Origin: JACVRW01 sp963803245
Lineage (GTDB): Bacteria; Actinomycetota; Thermoleophilia; Solirubrobacterales; Thermoleophilaceae
Direction of reading: 5' to 3'
DNA: 64,000 bases
NCBI GenBank assembly: GCA_963803245.1
Contig: CAWDLI010000011.1
Span: forward strand, 1-64,000
Shown: positions 44,381 to 53,228 of the stretch, piece by piece
Layout: every line of letters starts with the position of its first letter
Numbering within the stretch: the first letter of the stretch is position 1
Made by a program: the position numbers and the translations under genes
The notes under the pieces: generated by a model
Databases searched by the model: none
Told to the model about the DNA's origin: nothing
Seen by the model: only the letters and a program-made list of their open reading frames with translations

Positions 44381-45608
44381 ATGCCCGAGTTCACCGACCT
44401 GCTGCTCGTGGTGGCCGCTGCGTTTGCCTCGCCGTTCCTGCTCGGGCTCTTCCCCAAGGTCCGCCTCCCGTCCGTCGTGCTTGAGATCGTGGCCGGGATC
44501 GTGATCGGCCCCGCGCTCCTCGGCATAGTCGAGGTCGACGAGGCGGTGGAGGTCATGGCCGTGATCGGGCTCGCCTTCCTGCTCTTCCTGGCCGGTCTCG
44601 AGATCGAGTTCGAAAAGCTGCACGGCCAGACCCTGCGGCTGCCCGCCATCGGGTTCGTGGTCTCGTTCGGGATCGCGATCGCCGTGTCGCTGGGCCTGAA
44701 GGCCGCCGGATTGATCGAGACGCCCTTGCTCGTGGCGATCATCCTGTCCGCCACCTCGCTCGGCGTGATCATTCCGGTGCTCAAGGACGCCGGCGAGATC
44801 TCGTCCACCTTCGGCCAGCTCGTGGTGGCCGCCGGCTCCATCGCCGACTTCGGGGCGATCATCCTGCTGTCGGTGTTCTTCTCAGGCGAGGGTGGGATCG
44901 GCTCCACGCTGCTCCTGATCGGCGGCTTGGCGCTGCTGTCCGCGGTGATCTTCATCGTCGTCCGCGGCGCGGAGGGCTCGATGAAGATCCGCGCCGACCT
45001 GCTGCGTCTCCAGGACACGACGGCGCAGATCCGCGTACGTGCCGCGGTGGTCCTGTTCGTCGGCTTCGCGGCGATCGCCTCGCAATCTCGGGCTCGAGGT
45101 GATCCTCGGCACGTTCATCGCCGGCGCGATCATCTCGCTGGTCGACCGCGACGAGGTGATGACCCACCCCGAGTTCCGGTTAAAGCTCGAGGCCATGGGG
45201 TTCGGCTTCTTCATCCCCGTCTTCTTCGTGACGACCGGCGTACGCTTCGACCTCGACGCACTGGTGTCCGACGCCACCAACCTGGCGATGCTGCCGGTGT
45301 TCCTGGCGGCGCTCCTGCTGGTGCGAGGCGTGCCCGCCCTGATCTACCGCCGCGCGATCGACTCACGGCGAGCGGCGGTGGCGGGGCTGCTGCAGGCCAC
45401 CTCTCTGCCCTTCATCGTCGCGGCGACGACGATCGGGATGGAGCTCGACCTGATCGATGCGGCGGGGAGCGCCGCGCTGATCGGCGCCGGCCTCCTGTCG
45501 GTGCTGATCTTCCCGATCACCGGCCTCACGCTGCTGCGGCGGGGCTCTTCGGCCGGGAGCCCGGAGCCCGAGCCGCAGCCCTCGAGCACCCCGATTGGAG
45601 TCATGTGA
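44381..45608 (+). pseudogene. cation:proton antiporter (CPA2/KefB-like), one frame change
   Basis: Integral membrane exchanger. The first frame gives the N-terminal helices with LGLFPKVRLPSVVLEIVAGIVIGP, LFLAGLEIEFEKL and LSATSLGVIIPVLKD, ending in VLFVGFAAIAS. At about 45083 the frame shifts by one and continues NLGLEVILGTFIAGAIISLVD, then HPEFRLKLEAMGFGFFIPVFFVTTG to the stop at 45608. Joined, it is a 408-aa transporter without the RCK domain of KefC. Probably K+ or Na+ for H+. Whether the break is real is unclear. Stop overlaps the next ATG (TGATG). Confidence 0.75.
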
Positions 45609-46621
45609 TGCGGGGCGACCTGCGCCAGCTGATGGACCGGCACGGGTTCGGCGCCGTGTTGCTCCGGCGGCCGGAGAACTTCGCCTGGTACACCGGCGGC
45701 GGCAACAGCCGGGTGGAGTACGCCTCGCCCGTCGGGGTCGCCGATGTGGTGGTGACCTCCCGTGGCGAGTGGGTGCTCGCGCCCACGATCGAGGCGCCGC
45801 GCATGCGCGCCGAGGAGGCGCCCGGCTTCGAGGTGCTCGAGTACGCCTGGCACGAGGGCCCTGACGCCGCGCTAGCGGAGCTCGTGGGCGACGCGGCGCT
45901 CGCCGCCGACCTGCCGTTGGCAGGCGTCACCGATCTGAGTGACGAGATTGGCGCGCTGCGGCGCGTGCTCGACTCCGACGCGGTTGATCGCCTTCGCGCG
46001 GTCGGCGCTGACCTCACCACCGCCCTCGCCGAGGCGGGCGAGCGGGTGGCTCCAGGCATGACCGAGCACGAGGCGGCGGCGGCGCTAGCCGAGGAGTGCC
46101 GCGACCGCGGCCTCGTGCCGACCGTGCTGCTGGCCGCCACCCACGAGCGCATTCTTCGCCACCGCCATCCGCTTCCCACGACGTCGACGATCGAGCGGCG
46201 GGTGATGCTCGTGGCCTCCGCGCAGCGCGGCGGGCTCTACGCGAACCTCACCCGGATCGTCTGGTTCGAGGAGCCGGACCCCGAGATCGCCCGCCGCCAA
46301 GCGGCCTGTGACGAGATCCTCGCGCGCATGCGCGACGAGGCCACTCGGCCCGGGCGCACGCTCGCCGATGCGTTCGCGGACTGCCGTCGCTTCTACGCCG
46401 AGGCCGGTTTCCCCGACGAGTGGCGCCTCCATCACCAGGGCGGCACCAGCGGCTACGCGTCACGCGAGACGATCGCGACGCCCTACACGCGCGATCCGAT
46501 CCTGGCCGGGCAGGCCTTCGCCTGGAACCCGTCCGTGACCGGCGCGAAGGCGGAGAAGACCTTCGTGCTCACCGAGGCCGGCGCCGAGGTGGTGGCGGGC
46601 GCGGCTCTCGCCGCGGCCTGA
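45608..46621 (+). CDS. M24 (pita-bread fold) family protein, probably not a canonical peptidase
   Basis: Related to Xaa-Pro aminopeptidases (337 aa). The creatinase-like N-domain (RRPENFAWYTGGGNSRVEY) and the M24 domain are clear, with HHQGG and AWNPSVTGAKAEKTFVL in the proper places. However, the strand that normally carries the first metal Asp reads SAQRGGLYANLTR, without aspartates, so at least two metal ligands are missing. It may bind peptides or creatine-like compounds without hydrolysis, or use a different mechanism. Coupled to the antiporter gene. Confidence 0.78.
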   Translation: MRGDLRQLMDRHGFGAVLLRRPENFAWYTGGGNSRVEYASPVGVADVVVTSRGEWVLAPTIEAPRMRAEEAPGFEVLEYAWHEGPDAALAELVGDAALAADLPLAGVTDLSDEIGALRRVLDSDAVDRLRAVGADLTTALAEAGERVAPGMTEHEAAAALAEECRDRGLVPTVLLAATHERILRHRHPLPTTSTIERRVMLVASAQRGGLYANLTRIVWFEEPDPEIARRQAACDEILARMRDEATRPGRTLADAFADCRRFYAEAGFPDEWRLHHQGGTSGYASRETIATPYTRDPILAGQAFAWNPSVTGAKAEKTFVLTEAGAEVVAGAALAAA

Positions 46622-46625
46622 GCGA

Positions 46626-47401
46626 GTGCCCGCGCAGCCGGGCTACCACTGGCGCATCTGGGCCGCCGAGGCCGCAGGTACCGCGCTGCTGGTGCTCGCG
46701 GTCGTCGTGGCGGTGAGCCTTGCGCTCGGGGACGGCTCGCCTCTGGCGGACGTCCTCCCCGGCAGGGGCGCGGGCTTCCTGGTGGTCGGGGTCCTGGTGG
46801 CCCCGTGCGTGGGTCTGATCGCGGTATCGCCTCTCGGCCGGCTCTCCGGCGCCCACCTCAACCCCGCGGTCACCGCAGGGTTCTGGGCGCTCGGCCAGGT
46901 GAGCCGCCACGACCTGCTGGGCTACGTCGCGGCCCAGCTCCTCGGCGGCGTTGCCGGCGCGTTTGCGGCGCGGCTGCTGCTGCCGGGTCCGTGACCGACT
47001 CGATTGGCGGCGCCGTCACGCACCCCGAGGTGTCCACGGCGGCCGCGGCCGCCCTCGAGGCGGGGATGACCGCCGTCCTGCTGGGCGTGATCTTCGCGTT
47101 CACCTCCGCGCAGCGGCTGGCCCGCTGGACCCCGCTCGCGATCGTCCCGGTTCTGGCCGCGATCACCTGGCTGGGCTCGCCGTCGACCGGCGCCAGCCTG
47201 AACCCGGCCCGCAGCGAGGGGCCTGCGCTGGCCTTCGGCGACCTCGCCGACCTCTGGGTCTACCTGGGGGCGCCGATGGCCGCCGGGCTGGTCCTCGGCG
47301 TCCTGTGGCGCCAGGTCTCGATGCCGCGCCCGCGCACGGCCAAGCTGTTCCACGACCCGCGCTACCCCGGCTCGCTCGCGAGCGAGCCGCCGGCCCTGTA
47401 A
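46626..47401 (+). pseudogene. aquaporin (MIP family), one frame change
   Basis: Six-helix water or glycerol channel. The first frame from GTG 46626 encodes helices 1-3 and the first pore motif (SGAHLNPAVTAG), ending at a TGA after LLLPGP (about 46994). The other frame takes over near 46980 (SVTDSIGGAVTHPEV) and encodes helices 4-6 with the second motif TGASLNPARS, ending at 47401. Both NPA boxes survive and the join falls in the loop between the halves, so an indel error or very recent lesion is likely. Joined length is about 258 aa. Confidence 0.78.
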
Positions 47402-47423
47402 CGCCTGCGCCGCCGCGCGCACT
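47398..47423 (+). promoter_or_regulatory. ECF-type promoter candidate (SDR operon)
   Basis: GTAACG at 47398-47403 (overlapping the aquaporin stop), 16-bp spacer, CACT at 47420-47423. It is the weakest of the seven because the second block starts with C. The ATG lies 38 nt further on and has its own AGAGGAG ribosome site, so this mRNA would have a leader. Confidence 0.5.
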
Positions 47424-47461
47424 ACGGGTGCAAGGCCCACCGACCCAGAGGAGTCACTCAG

Positions 47462-48310
47462 ATGCCAGAGGCCGCACCCACCGTCGAGAGAACCCCCGGT
47501 TTGCGGGGCCTCCGGGACAAGAACGTGCTCGTGACCGGAGGAAGCTCCGGAATCGGACAGTCGATCGCCGTGCGGTTCGCGGAGTACGGCGCGAACGTGG
47601 CGATCAACTACCTGCGCGACGCCGAGGAGGCCCAGGACACCGAGGACCAGGTGCATGCCTGCGTGGCCAAGGTGCAGCGCGAGGGCGTGCGCGACGTGCT
47701 CGTGGGGGGCGACGTGTCCAAGGAGGACGACGTCGTGGCCATGGTCGGCGACGCCGTCGGGCAGCTCGACGGGCTCGACGTGCTGGTCAACAACGCCGGC
47801 ATCCAGATCTCGCGTCCGACCGAGGAGCTCTCGAGCGCCGACTTCGACAAGGTGCTTGCGGTCAACCTGCGCGGCTCCTTCCTGTGCGCCCGCGAGGCGA
47901 TCCGGCACTTCCTCGCCGAGGAGAAGCCGGGCGTGATCATCAACATCTCGAGCGTCCACCAGCTGATCCCGAAGCCGGGCTACCTCGGCTATTCGACGAG
48001 CAAGGGCGGCATGCAGAACCTCACGCGCACGCTCGCTCTGGAGTACGCGGCGCGCGGAATACGCGTGAACGGCGTGGGCCCGGGCGCCACCGTTACCCCG
48101 ATCAACCGCGCCTGGATCGACGATCCCGAGAAGCGCCGGCAGGTGGAGGAGCACATCCCGATGCAGCGGGCCGGCGACGCGGACGAGATGGCCGGCGTCA
48201 CCGCCTTCCTCGCCAGCGAGGACGCCGCGTACATCACCGGCCAGACCATCTTCGTGGACGGCGGCCTTACGCTCTTCCCCAGCTTCTCCACCCCCTGGTC
48301 GTCCGAGTGA
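47462..48310 (+). CDS. SDR-family oxidoreductase (glucose 1-dehydrogenase-like)
   Basis: NAD(P)-dependent short-chain dehydrogenase (282 aa). Cofactor motif TGGSSGIGQSIA, LVNNAGIQ, the Ser of NISSVHQ, the catalytic YSTSK pair and the C-terminal VDGGLTLFPS are all in place. A 20-residue N-terminal extension and the overall form resemble the stress-linked SDRs often named glucose or general stress dehydrogenases. First gene of a four-gene unit (SDR, cyclase, GMC oxidoreductase, membrane protein); its stop overlaps the next GTG. Confidence 0.9.
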   Translation: MPEAAPTVERTPGLRGLRDKNVLVTGGSSGIGQSIAVRFAEYGANVAINYLRDAEEAQDTEDQVHACVAKVQREGVRDVLVGGDVSKEDDVVAMVGDAVGQLDGLDVLVNNAGIQISRPTEELSSADFDKVLAVNLRGSFLCAREAIRHFLAEEKPGVIINISSVHQLIPKPGYLGYSTSKGGMQNLTRTLALEYAARGIRVNGVGPGATVTPINRAWIDDPEKRRQVEEHIPMQRAGDADEMAGVTAFLASEDAAYITGQTIFVDGGLTLFPSFSTPWSSE

Positions 48311-49170
48311 CGGCGACCGCCCCGGAGGAGACCCGCTGGTGGCCGTCGCCCTTCGGGGCCGACGACCAGCTCGGGATGCTGAACCACGTGGACGAGGCCA
48401 AGCGCCTGCGGGCGCTGAGCCTCGTCCGCGAGGGCCGGCTCTACGACCTGGGGAGGGAGCTCCACGAGGGGATTCCGGTGTTCCCAGGCCGCTATTTCCG
48501 CCAGACACTCGTGACCACGGCCCACCACTCCAACGCGGACGGTGGCGTGGGGAGGAACGACGTGAACTGGATCACCGAGCAGGTGTCGGCCACGATGCAG
48601 CTCGGCACCCATCTCGACGCGCTCAGCCACCTTCAGATGAGCGACCGCGGCTACAACGGCTGGTCGGTCGCGGAGCTGGCCGATGTGGCGGGCGTGAGGA
48701 AGCTCGGCATCGAGACCGTGCCGCAGATCGTGACGCGCGGCTGGCTCGTGAACGTGGCCGAGCTGGGCCCGGGCGACGTGATCGGCGTGGACGCGGTCGC
48801 GGACATCGACCCCGAGCTGGGCGACGCCGTGCTGTTCCATACCGGCTGGGGCGCCCGCTGGGAGGACCCCGATGCGTACGTGGAGGGCGAGCCCGGGCCG
48901 GGCTGCGAGCTGGCGGAGTGGATTGCCGCGCGCGGCGTCGCGCTCGCCGGCTGCGACACCTGGAGCTTCGGGCCGGTGCCCCCCGAGGATCCCGAGCGCC
49001 CGTTCGAGGTCCCCCAGATCCTGAACGCCAGGCACGGCGTCTTCATCGTCGAGAACCTCGACACGAGCGAGCTCGCCGCCGACGGCGTGCGCGAGTTCGC
49101 GCTGATCCTGACCCACCCGAAGCTGCGCGGCGCCACCGGCGCCTGGACGTCCCCGATCGCCCTCGTTTGA
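48307..49170 (+). CDS. cyclase-family metal hydrolase (kynurenine formamidase-like)
   Basis: Cytoplasmic hydrolase of the Cyclase/KynB superfamily (287 aa). The metal site is LGTHLDALSH (HxGTHxDxxxH type, with the first His replaced by the preceding QLGT context), with HTGWGARW and ENLDTSEL later on. Relatives hydrolyse formamides, cyclic amides or isatin-like compounds. GTG start overlapping the SDR stop. The neighbouring oxidoreductases suggest a shared degradative route for a cyclic or amide substrate (inference). Confidence 0.85.
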   Translation: MTATAPEETRWWPSPFGADDQLGMLNHVDEAKRLRALSLVREGRLYDLGRELHEGIPVFPGRYFRQTLVTTAHHSNADGGVGRNDVNWITEQVSATMQLGTHLDALSHLQMSDRGYNGWSVAELADVAGVRKLGIETVPQIVTRGWLVNVAELGPGDVIGVDAVADIDPELGDAVLFHTGWGARWEDPDAYVEGEPGPGCELAEWIAARGVALAGCDTWSFGPVPPEDPERPFEVPQILNARHGVFIVENLDTSELAADGVREFALILTHPKLRGATGAWTSPIALV

Positions 49171-49189
49171 GGATGGAGGACTCGCAACC

Positions 49190-50800
49190 ATGAGCTCCGA
49201 GCACTACGACGTGATCATCATCGGCACCGGCGCGGGCGGCGGAACGCTCGCCCAAAGGCTGGCGCCCTCCGGCAAGCGCGTCCTGCTGCTCGAGCGCGGC
49301 GGGTACCTGCCGCGCGAGCAGGAGAACTGGGACTCGAAGGAGGTGTTCGGCAAGGAGCGCTACGTGACGTCCGACGAGTGGGTCGACAAGAACGGCGAGC
49401 GCTTCCGGCCCCATGCCCAGTACTACGTGGGCGGCAACACCAAGTTCTACGGGGCGATCCTCTTCCGGTTGCGCGAGCGCGACTTCGGCGAGGTCCGCCA
49501 CTACGGCGGCGTCTCGCCCGCGTGGCCGATCGACTACTCGGAGCTCGAGCCTTACTACACCGAGGCCGAGCGCCTCTACCTCGTCCACGGCGAGGCCGGC
49601 GAAGACCCCACCGAGCCGCCGCGCTCGGGCCCGTTCCCGTACCCGGCCGTGTCGCACGAGCCGCGCATTCAGCAGCTCCACGACGACCTCGTCAAGAGCG
49701 GTCACAACCCGTTCCACTTGCCCGTGGGCGTGGACATGAACGAGGCCGATCCCGAGGCCGGCCGCTGCGTCCGCTGCGACCGCTTCGACGGCTTCCCCTG
49801 TGTGACCGACGGCAAGGCCGACGCCCACGTGCTCTGCGTGAGGCCGGCGCTCGAGCACGACAACGTCACGCTGAAGACGCACTCCAAGGTCGTGCGGCTC
49901 GAGACCGACGCCTCGGGCGGCGTCGTGACCGGCGTGGTGGTGGACCGCCGCGGCGCGACCGAGACCTACAGCGGCGGCATGGTGGTCGTGGCCTGCGGCG
50001 CCGCCGAGTCGCCGGCGCTGCTGCTGCGCTCGGCCAACGACCGGCACCCGAGCGGGCTGGCCAACTCGTCCGACCAGGTGGGCCGCAACTACATGGCCCA
50101 CATCAACTCGGGGGTGATCGCCATCTCGCAGACGCCGAACGACACGAGGTTCCAGAAGACCCTGGGCGTCAACGACTACTACTGGGGCGCGCCCGACTCC
50201 GAGCTGCCGCTCGGGCACATCCAGATGCTCGGCAAGTCGGACCGCAACATCCTGCGCGCGGGAGCGCCCTGGTTCGCCCCCGGGCTGGCACTCGACTACA
50301 TGGCCAAGCACGCCATCGACTTCTGGCTCACGACCGAGGATCTGCCCAACCCGGACAACCGCATCACGGTCGACCGCGAGAGCACGATCCACCTCTCGAA
50401 GACCTACCACAACGAGGAGGGGCACCGGCGGCTCTTGGGCAAGCTGAAGGGCCTGCTCAGCCACATCGGCGCCTCGGAGCGGATGATCCCGCGGTTCTCG
50501 GTCCTTGATCAGCGCATCCCGCTGGCCGGCATCGCCCACCAGTGCGGGACCGTGCGCTTCGGTGACGACCCCGGCTCGTCCGTGCTCGATCGTGACTGCA
50601 AGGCGCACGACCTCGACAACCTCTACGTCGTCGACACGAGCTTCTTCCCGTCGTCGTCGGCTGTGAACCCGGCGCTCACGGCGATGGCGAACGCGCTGCG
50701 GGTGGGCGACCACCTGCTGGAGCGTCTCGGAGCAGGACGCGTTGCGAAAGCCGAGCGGGCCGGAAACGGCGCGGGCTCCCTGGAGGAGGTGGCCTCGTGA
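49190..50800 (+). CDS. GMC-family FAD oxidoreductase
   Basis: Glucose-methanol-choline oxidoreductase (536 aa) oxidising an alcohol or sugar. FAD motif VIIIGTGAGGGTLAQRL, LLERGG, GGNTKFYGAILFRLRERDF, VACGAAESPALLLRS, and the C-terminal AHQCGTVRFG and SSAVNPALTAMANALR with the conserved Asn; the catalytic His normally lies in this last region. A CVRCDRFDGFPC segment in the middle carries four cysteines, as in gluconate/sorbosone dehydrogenase relatives that work with an electron carrier. Good ribosome site (GGAGG). Overlaps the next gene by 4 nt. Confidence 0.9.
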   Translation: MSSEHYDVIIIGTGAGGGTLAQRLAPSGKRVLLLERGGYLPREQENWDSKEVFGKERYVTSDEWVDKNGERFRPHAQYYVGGNTKFYGAILFRLRERDFGEVRHYGGVSPAWPIDYSELEPYYTEAERLYLVHGEAGEDPTEPPRSGPFPYPAVSHEPRIQQLHDDLVKSGHNPFHLPVGVDMNEADPEAGRCVRCDRFDGFPCVTDGKADAHVLCVRPALEHDNVTLKTHSKVVRLETDASGGVVTGVVVDRRGATETYSGGMVVVACGAAESPALLLRSANDRHPSGLANSSDQVGRNYMAHINSGVIAISQTPNDTRFQKTLGVNDYYWGAPDSELPLGHIQMLGKSDRNILRAGAPWFAPGLALDYMAKHAIDFWLTTEDLPNPDNRITVDRESTIHLSKTYHNEEGHRRLLGKLKGLLSHIGASERMIPRFSVLDQRIPLAGIAHQCGTVRFGDDPGSSVLDRDCKAHDLDNLYVVDTSFFPSSSAVNPALTAMANALRVGDHLLERLGAGRVAKAERAGNGAGSLEEVAS

Positions 50801-51279
50801 AGACCCATACCGTGAACACCGTCGCGAGCTCGATCGGGAAGGGCCTCGTGGCCGGCTTCGCCGGCACAGCCGCAATGACGATCTCGTCGACGCTCGAAGC
50901 GAAGCTCCGCGGCCGCGCCCCCTCGTCGGCCCCGGCCCGGGCCACCGCCAAGATGCTCGGGATCAAGGAGTTCGAGGACGGCGTGGCCCAGGCGCGCTTC
51001 AACGACCTATCGCACTGGGGCTATGGGACCTCCTGGGGAGTGCTACGCGGCCTCCTGGGCGCGACCGGGATGCCCGCCAAGAGTGCCACCGCGGCACACG
51101 GCGCGGCGATCTACGGGGCGGCACAGGTGACCCTGCCAGCGCTGGAGATCGCTCCCCCGTCGGTGTTCTGGGCGAAGGAGGAGATCGCGATCGATGCGTT
51201 CCACCATGCGGTATACGCGGTGGCCACCGGGATCGCGTACGAGCTGATCGACCGCAGTCCCAACGGCCACGCCGGCTAG
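50797..51279 (+). CDS. predicted membrane protein (DUF1440-like)
   Basis: A 160-aa protein with about three hydrophobic segments (around 13-30, 88-106, 130-150) and a conserved-looking middle HWGYGTSWGVLRGLLG. The layout resembles small YagU/DUF1440 membrane proteins of unknown role. It is coupled to the GMC oxidoreductase (ATG inside its last codons), closing the operon, and could anchor or serve the oxidoreductase (inference). The stop overlaps the convergent nuclease gene. Confidence 0.65.
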   Translation: MKTHTVNTVASSIGKGLVAGFAGTAAMTISSTLEAKLRGRAPSSAPARATAKMLGIKEFEDGVAQARFNDLSHWGYGTSWGVLRGLLGATGMPAKSATAAHGAAIYGAAQVTLPALEIAPPSVFWAKEEIAIDAFHHAVYAVATGIAYELIDRSPNGHAG

Positions 51280-51905
51280 GGCGGGGCTAGCTCTGTGCGG
51301 CTCCCCCGAAGCGGGTGCTGGCGCCGGTCGCGCCCCGCGTCGAGCCACTCAAGGTCCAGAAGCTGTTCAGTCGATTGGATCGCGTGGAGTGACTCGAAGT
51401 CGGAGGTCAAGCCGATGCGAGAGCAGCGATCCGCGAACTGAACGACGGCCATCCCACCGTAGACGTCCCTGCTCTCGAGTTCGAGGCTCGCCATCCCGGG
51501 GTTGTCCTTCTTGTCGATCCAGGCCGCGCTGAGCTGCTGGAGTTCCGCGCGCGATAGCGGGGGGAGGCGCCGGGGCCTTAGCGTTCCCTTGACCTCGAAG
51601 ACGATGACTCGATCCATGGCAGGCGACAACATCGCCAGGTCGATCCCATGGCGTCGCGGGCCGGCGAAGTGCCAGAGTGGCTGATAGCCGAGGTCGTGGA
51701 GAACCACCTCGATCACAGACTCCGCAACATGGCCGATCACTCCTGACAGGGCCGAGGGTCGGGTAGCTCGCGGCAACGACGCGAGCGAGGTGCGAAACGC
51801 CTAGCCGAAGGCCTCATCCACCGGATGGTCAGGGGACAAGCACGATTCGACGACTGATGCGTCGAGAGGAAACACCGTGGCTCCGCGGAGCGGATGGGCA
51901 CCCAT
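51276..51905 (-). pseudogene. PD-(D/E)XK nuclease-fold protein interrupted by an in-frame TAG
   Basis: An ATG at 51905 with a GAGGA site starts a frame that meets TAG at 51801-51803 after 34 codons (VDEAFG stop) and then continues without a shift (AFRTSLASLP) for 174 codons. The long part shows a restriction-endonuclease-like core: VIGHVAESVIEVVLHDLGY helix, HGIDLAML (Asp), VIVFEVKGTL (Glu-x-Lys). Reinitiation at a TTG (51776) or the GTG at the VIGHV segment could still give a 150-166 aa product. GC content is lower than the surroundings. It follows another decayed nuclease gene by about 20 nt; both look like foreign or toxin-type cargo. Confidence 0.6.
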
Positions 51906-51926
51906 TACCGGTCCTCTTGCTCAAAT

Positions 51927-52540
51927 TCAGCCGCGGTTCTCAAACCGCTTCCACCACAACCGGCCTTCGACCATTGAGCGCATAGTCGATCGCGCCTCCG
52001 GGATCCAGGTCGGCCCACCGTACGAGGGTCGGAGGAAGAGTGGAGTCCCCGGATGGCCCGTGGCATACCGCTCCATCGCCCGCCACAACCCTCCCTGCTT
52101 CGAGGTCCCGCGGTTTAAGGCCGACGGCCTGGGGGAAGAGGTTCAGGTCCATTCCTCCCCCGGCGGCGCGGGCCACGAAGTGCCCTCGGTCTCGGCCAGC
52201 CTTGCCCTCGGTCCCGGCCAGCCTCGGACCAGGTTGCGGGACCGGGAATCAATCCGGCCTGGCGCGCCCGATCGCGCTTGCTGCCCGAGTCTGATCGGGA
52301 TCGGCCCCAAACAGCCACGACCCGATCATCTCCACGTGTGGCTCCCGTGAAGGTCCGCGCCGCATCGAGCAAGTAGGTCAACTCCGCTTGCGAGATCTCC
52401 ATGACGCCAGAGTCCCAGGGCGTCTGGGTGCGGTACTCCGATAGCCACGGCCTGATTAGTACGTCGCGGACGAACGCGTCCCACGTCTCCGCCGTGGGAC
52501 GAGACTCGACTGACAGCAGCTCGTAGTTCGACAGAACCAC
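51927..52540 (-). pseudogene. decayed gene(s) including a DNA/RNA non-specific endonuclease-like fragment
   Basis: A frame from 52540 (MVLSNYELLSVESRPT...) runs to TWSEAGRDRG, where a 22-bp near-perfect tandem duplication (52179-52222 region, units starting GCTGGCCG) shifts it. In the next frames one can read DRGHFVARAAGGGMDLNLFPQAVGLNRG, then LWRAMERYATGHPGTPLFLRPS and finally RLWWKRFENRG with a stop at 51927. DRGH plus the downstream N-L-x-P-Q and Asn residues are the signature of Endonuclease_NS-type nucleases. At least two shifts are needed. The 5' part may be a separate small gene ending in another frame (SWLFGADPDQ). Confidence 0.55.
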
Positions 52541-52667
52541 TTGGGTTGCTCACAGGAGGACTATCGCTCCTCGCGCGAAGGAACAGCGAGCGGTGGAGAA
52601 CGTGGCCTGCCGCGTCTCGTCCAGGCAGCCGTCCTGGGGAAGGCGCTACAGCATCACGTATGACTAC

Positions 52668-53228
52668 TCATGCGACCGCGCCCATCTGGCGTGACCGCTC
52701 GAATGCCTCCCTGGCTGCCGGCAGCGTCGGATCGAAGTCCGCCTTGATCCGCTTGTGGACGTCCTGCAGGTCCAGCCACAGCTGCTCCGGCGACGGGCGG
52801 CCCCAGAACCAGTAGCCCACGTAAACCCTCTCGATCCGAAGGCCGGGGGAGAGGATCAGGGTGTGCGGCACCACGGCGTAGTCGTGGTGGGTATCTGTGT
52901 ACTCGTCGATCTCGAGCGCCGTCCGGACCTCCAGGTCCTCGTCGGCCAGGAAGGTCCAGTGGGCGCCGGTCGCGCTCTTCATCCGGTAGACGTCGTGCAT
53001 GGTGTTCGGCATGATCGTCACCAGCTGGCCGAAGCCCACGTCGCACCACTCGTGGAAGCGGAGCAGCTCGCGGTGGTGCATGCGCTCGCGCGGGCAGTGC
53101 TCGCCGCGGCTCAGGTGAAGCACCAGCACGTCGTCGCCCTGGAGGGTCGACAGCCTGTGGCGGTTCCCGTTCTCGTCGGGCAGGGTGAAGTCGGGCAGGG
53201 TCGCCCCGGGTTCGAGTCCCTTGCTCAA
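52668..53228 (-). CDS. redoxin-domain protein, peroxiredoxin-like
   Basis: Thioredoxin-fold protein (186 aa) of the AhpC/TSA superfamily: GATLPDFTLPDENG opening, a cysteine in LSRGEHCPRERMHH at the position of the peroxidatic Cys, FLADEDLEV, VPHTLILSPGL and YWFWGRPSPEQLWLDLQ near the end. The TTG start has an AGGAG site 7 nt upstream and overlaps the end of the broken SMP-30 gene. Last gene of the SMP-30/GlcG operon. A paralogue with the same CPxE and WGR features lies at 63315. Confidence 0.8.
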   Translation of the reverse strand: MSKGLEPGATLPDFTLPDENGNRHRLSTLQGDDVLVLHLSRGEHCPRERMHHRELLRFHEWCDVGFGQLVTIMPNTMHDVYRMKSATGAHWTFLADEDLEVRTALEIDEYTDTHHDYAVVPHTLILSPGLRIERVYVGYWFWGRPSPEQLWLDLQDVHKRIKADFDPTLPAAREAFERSRQMGAVA

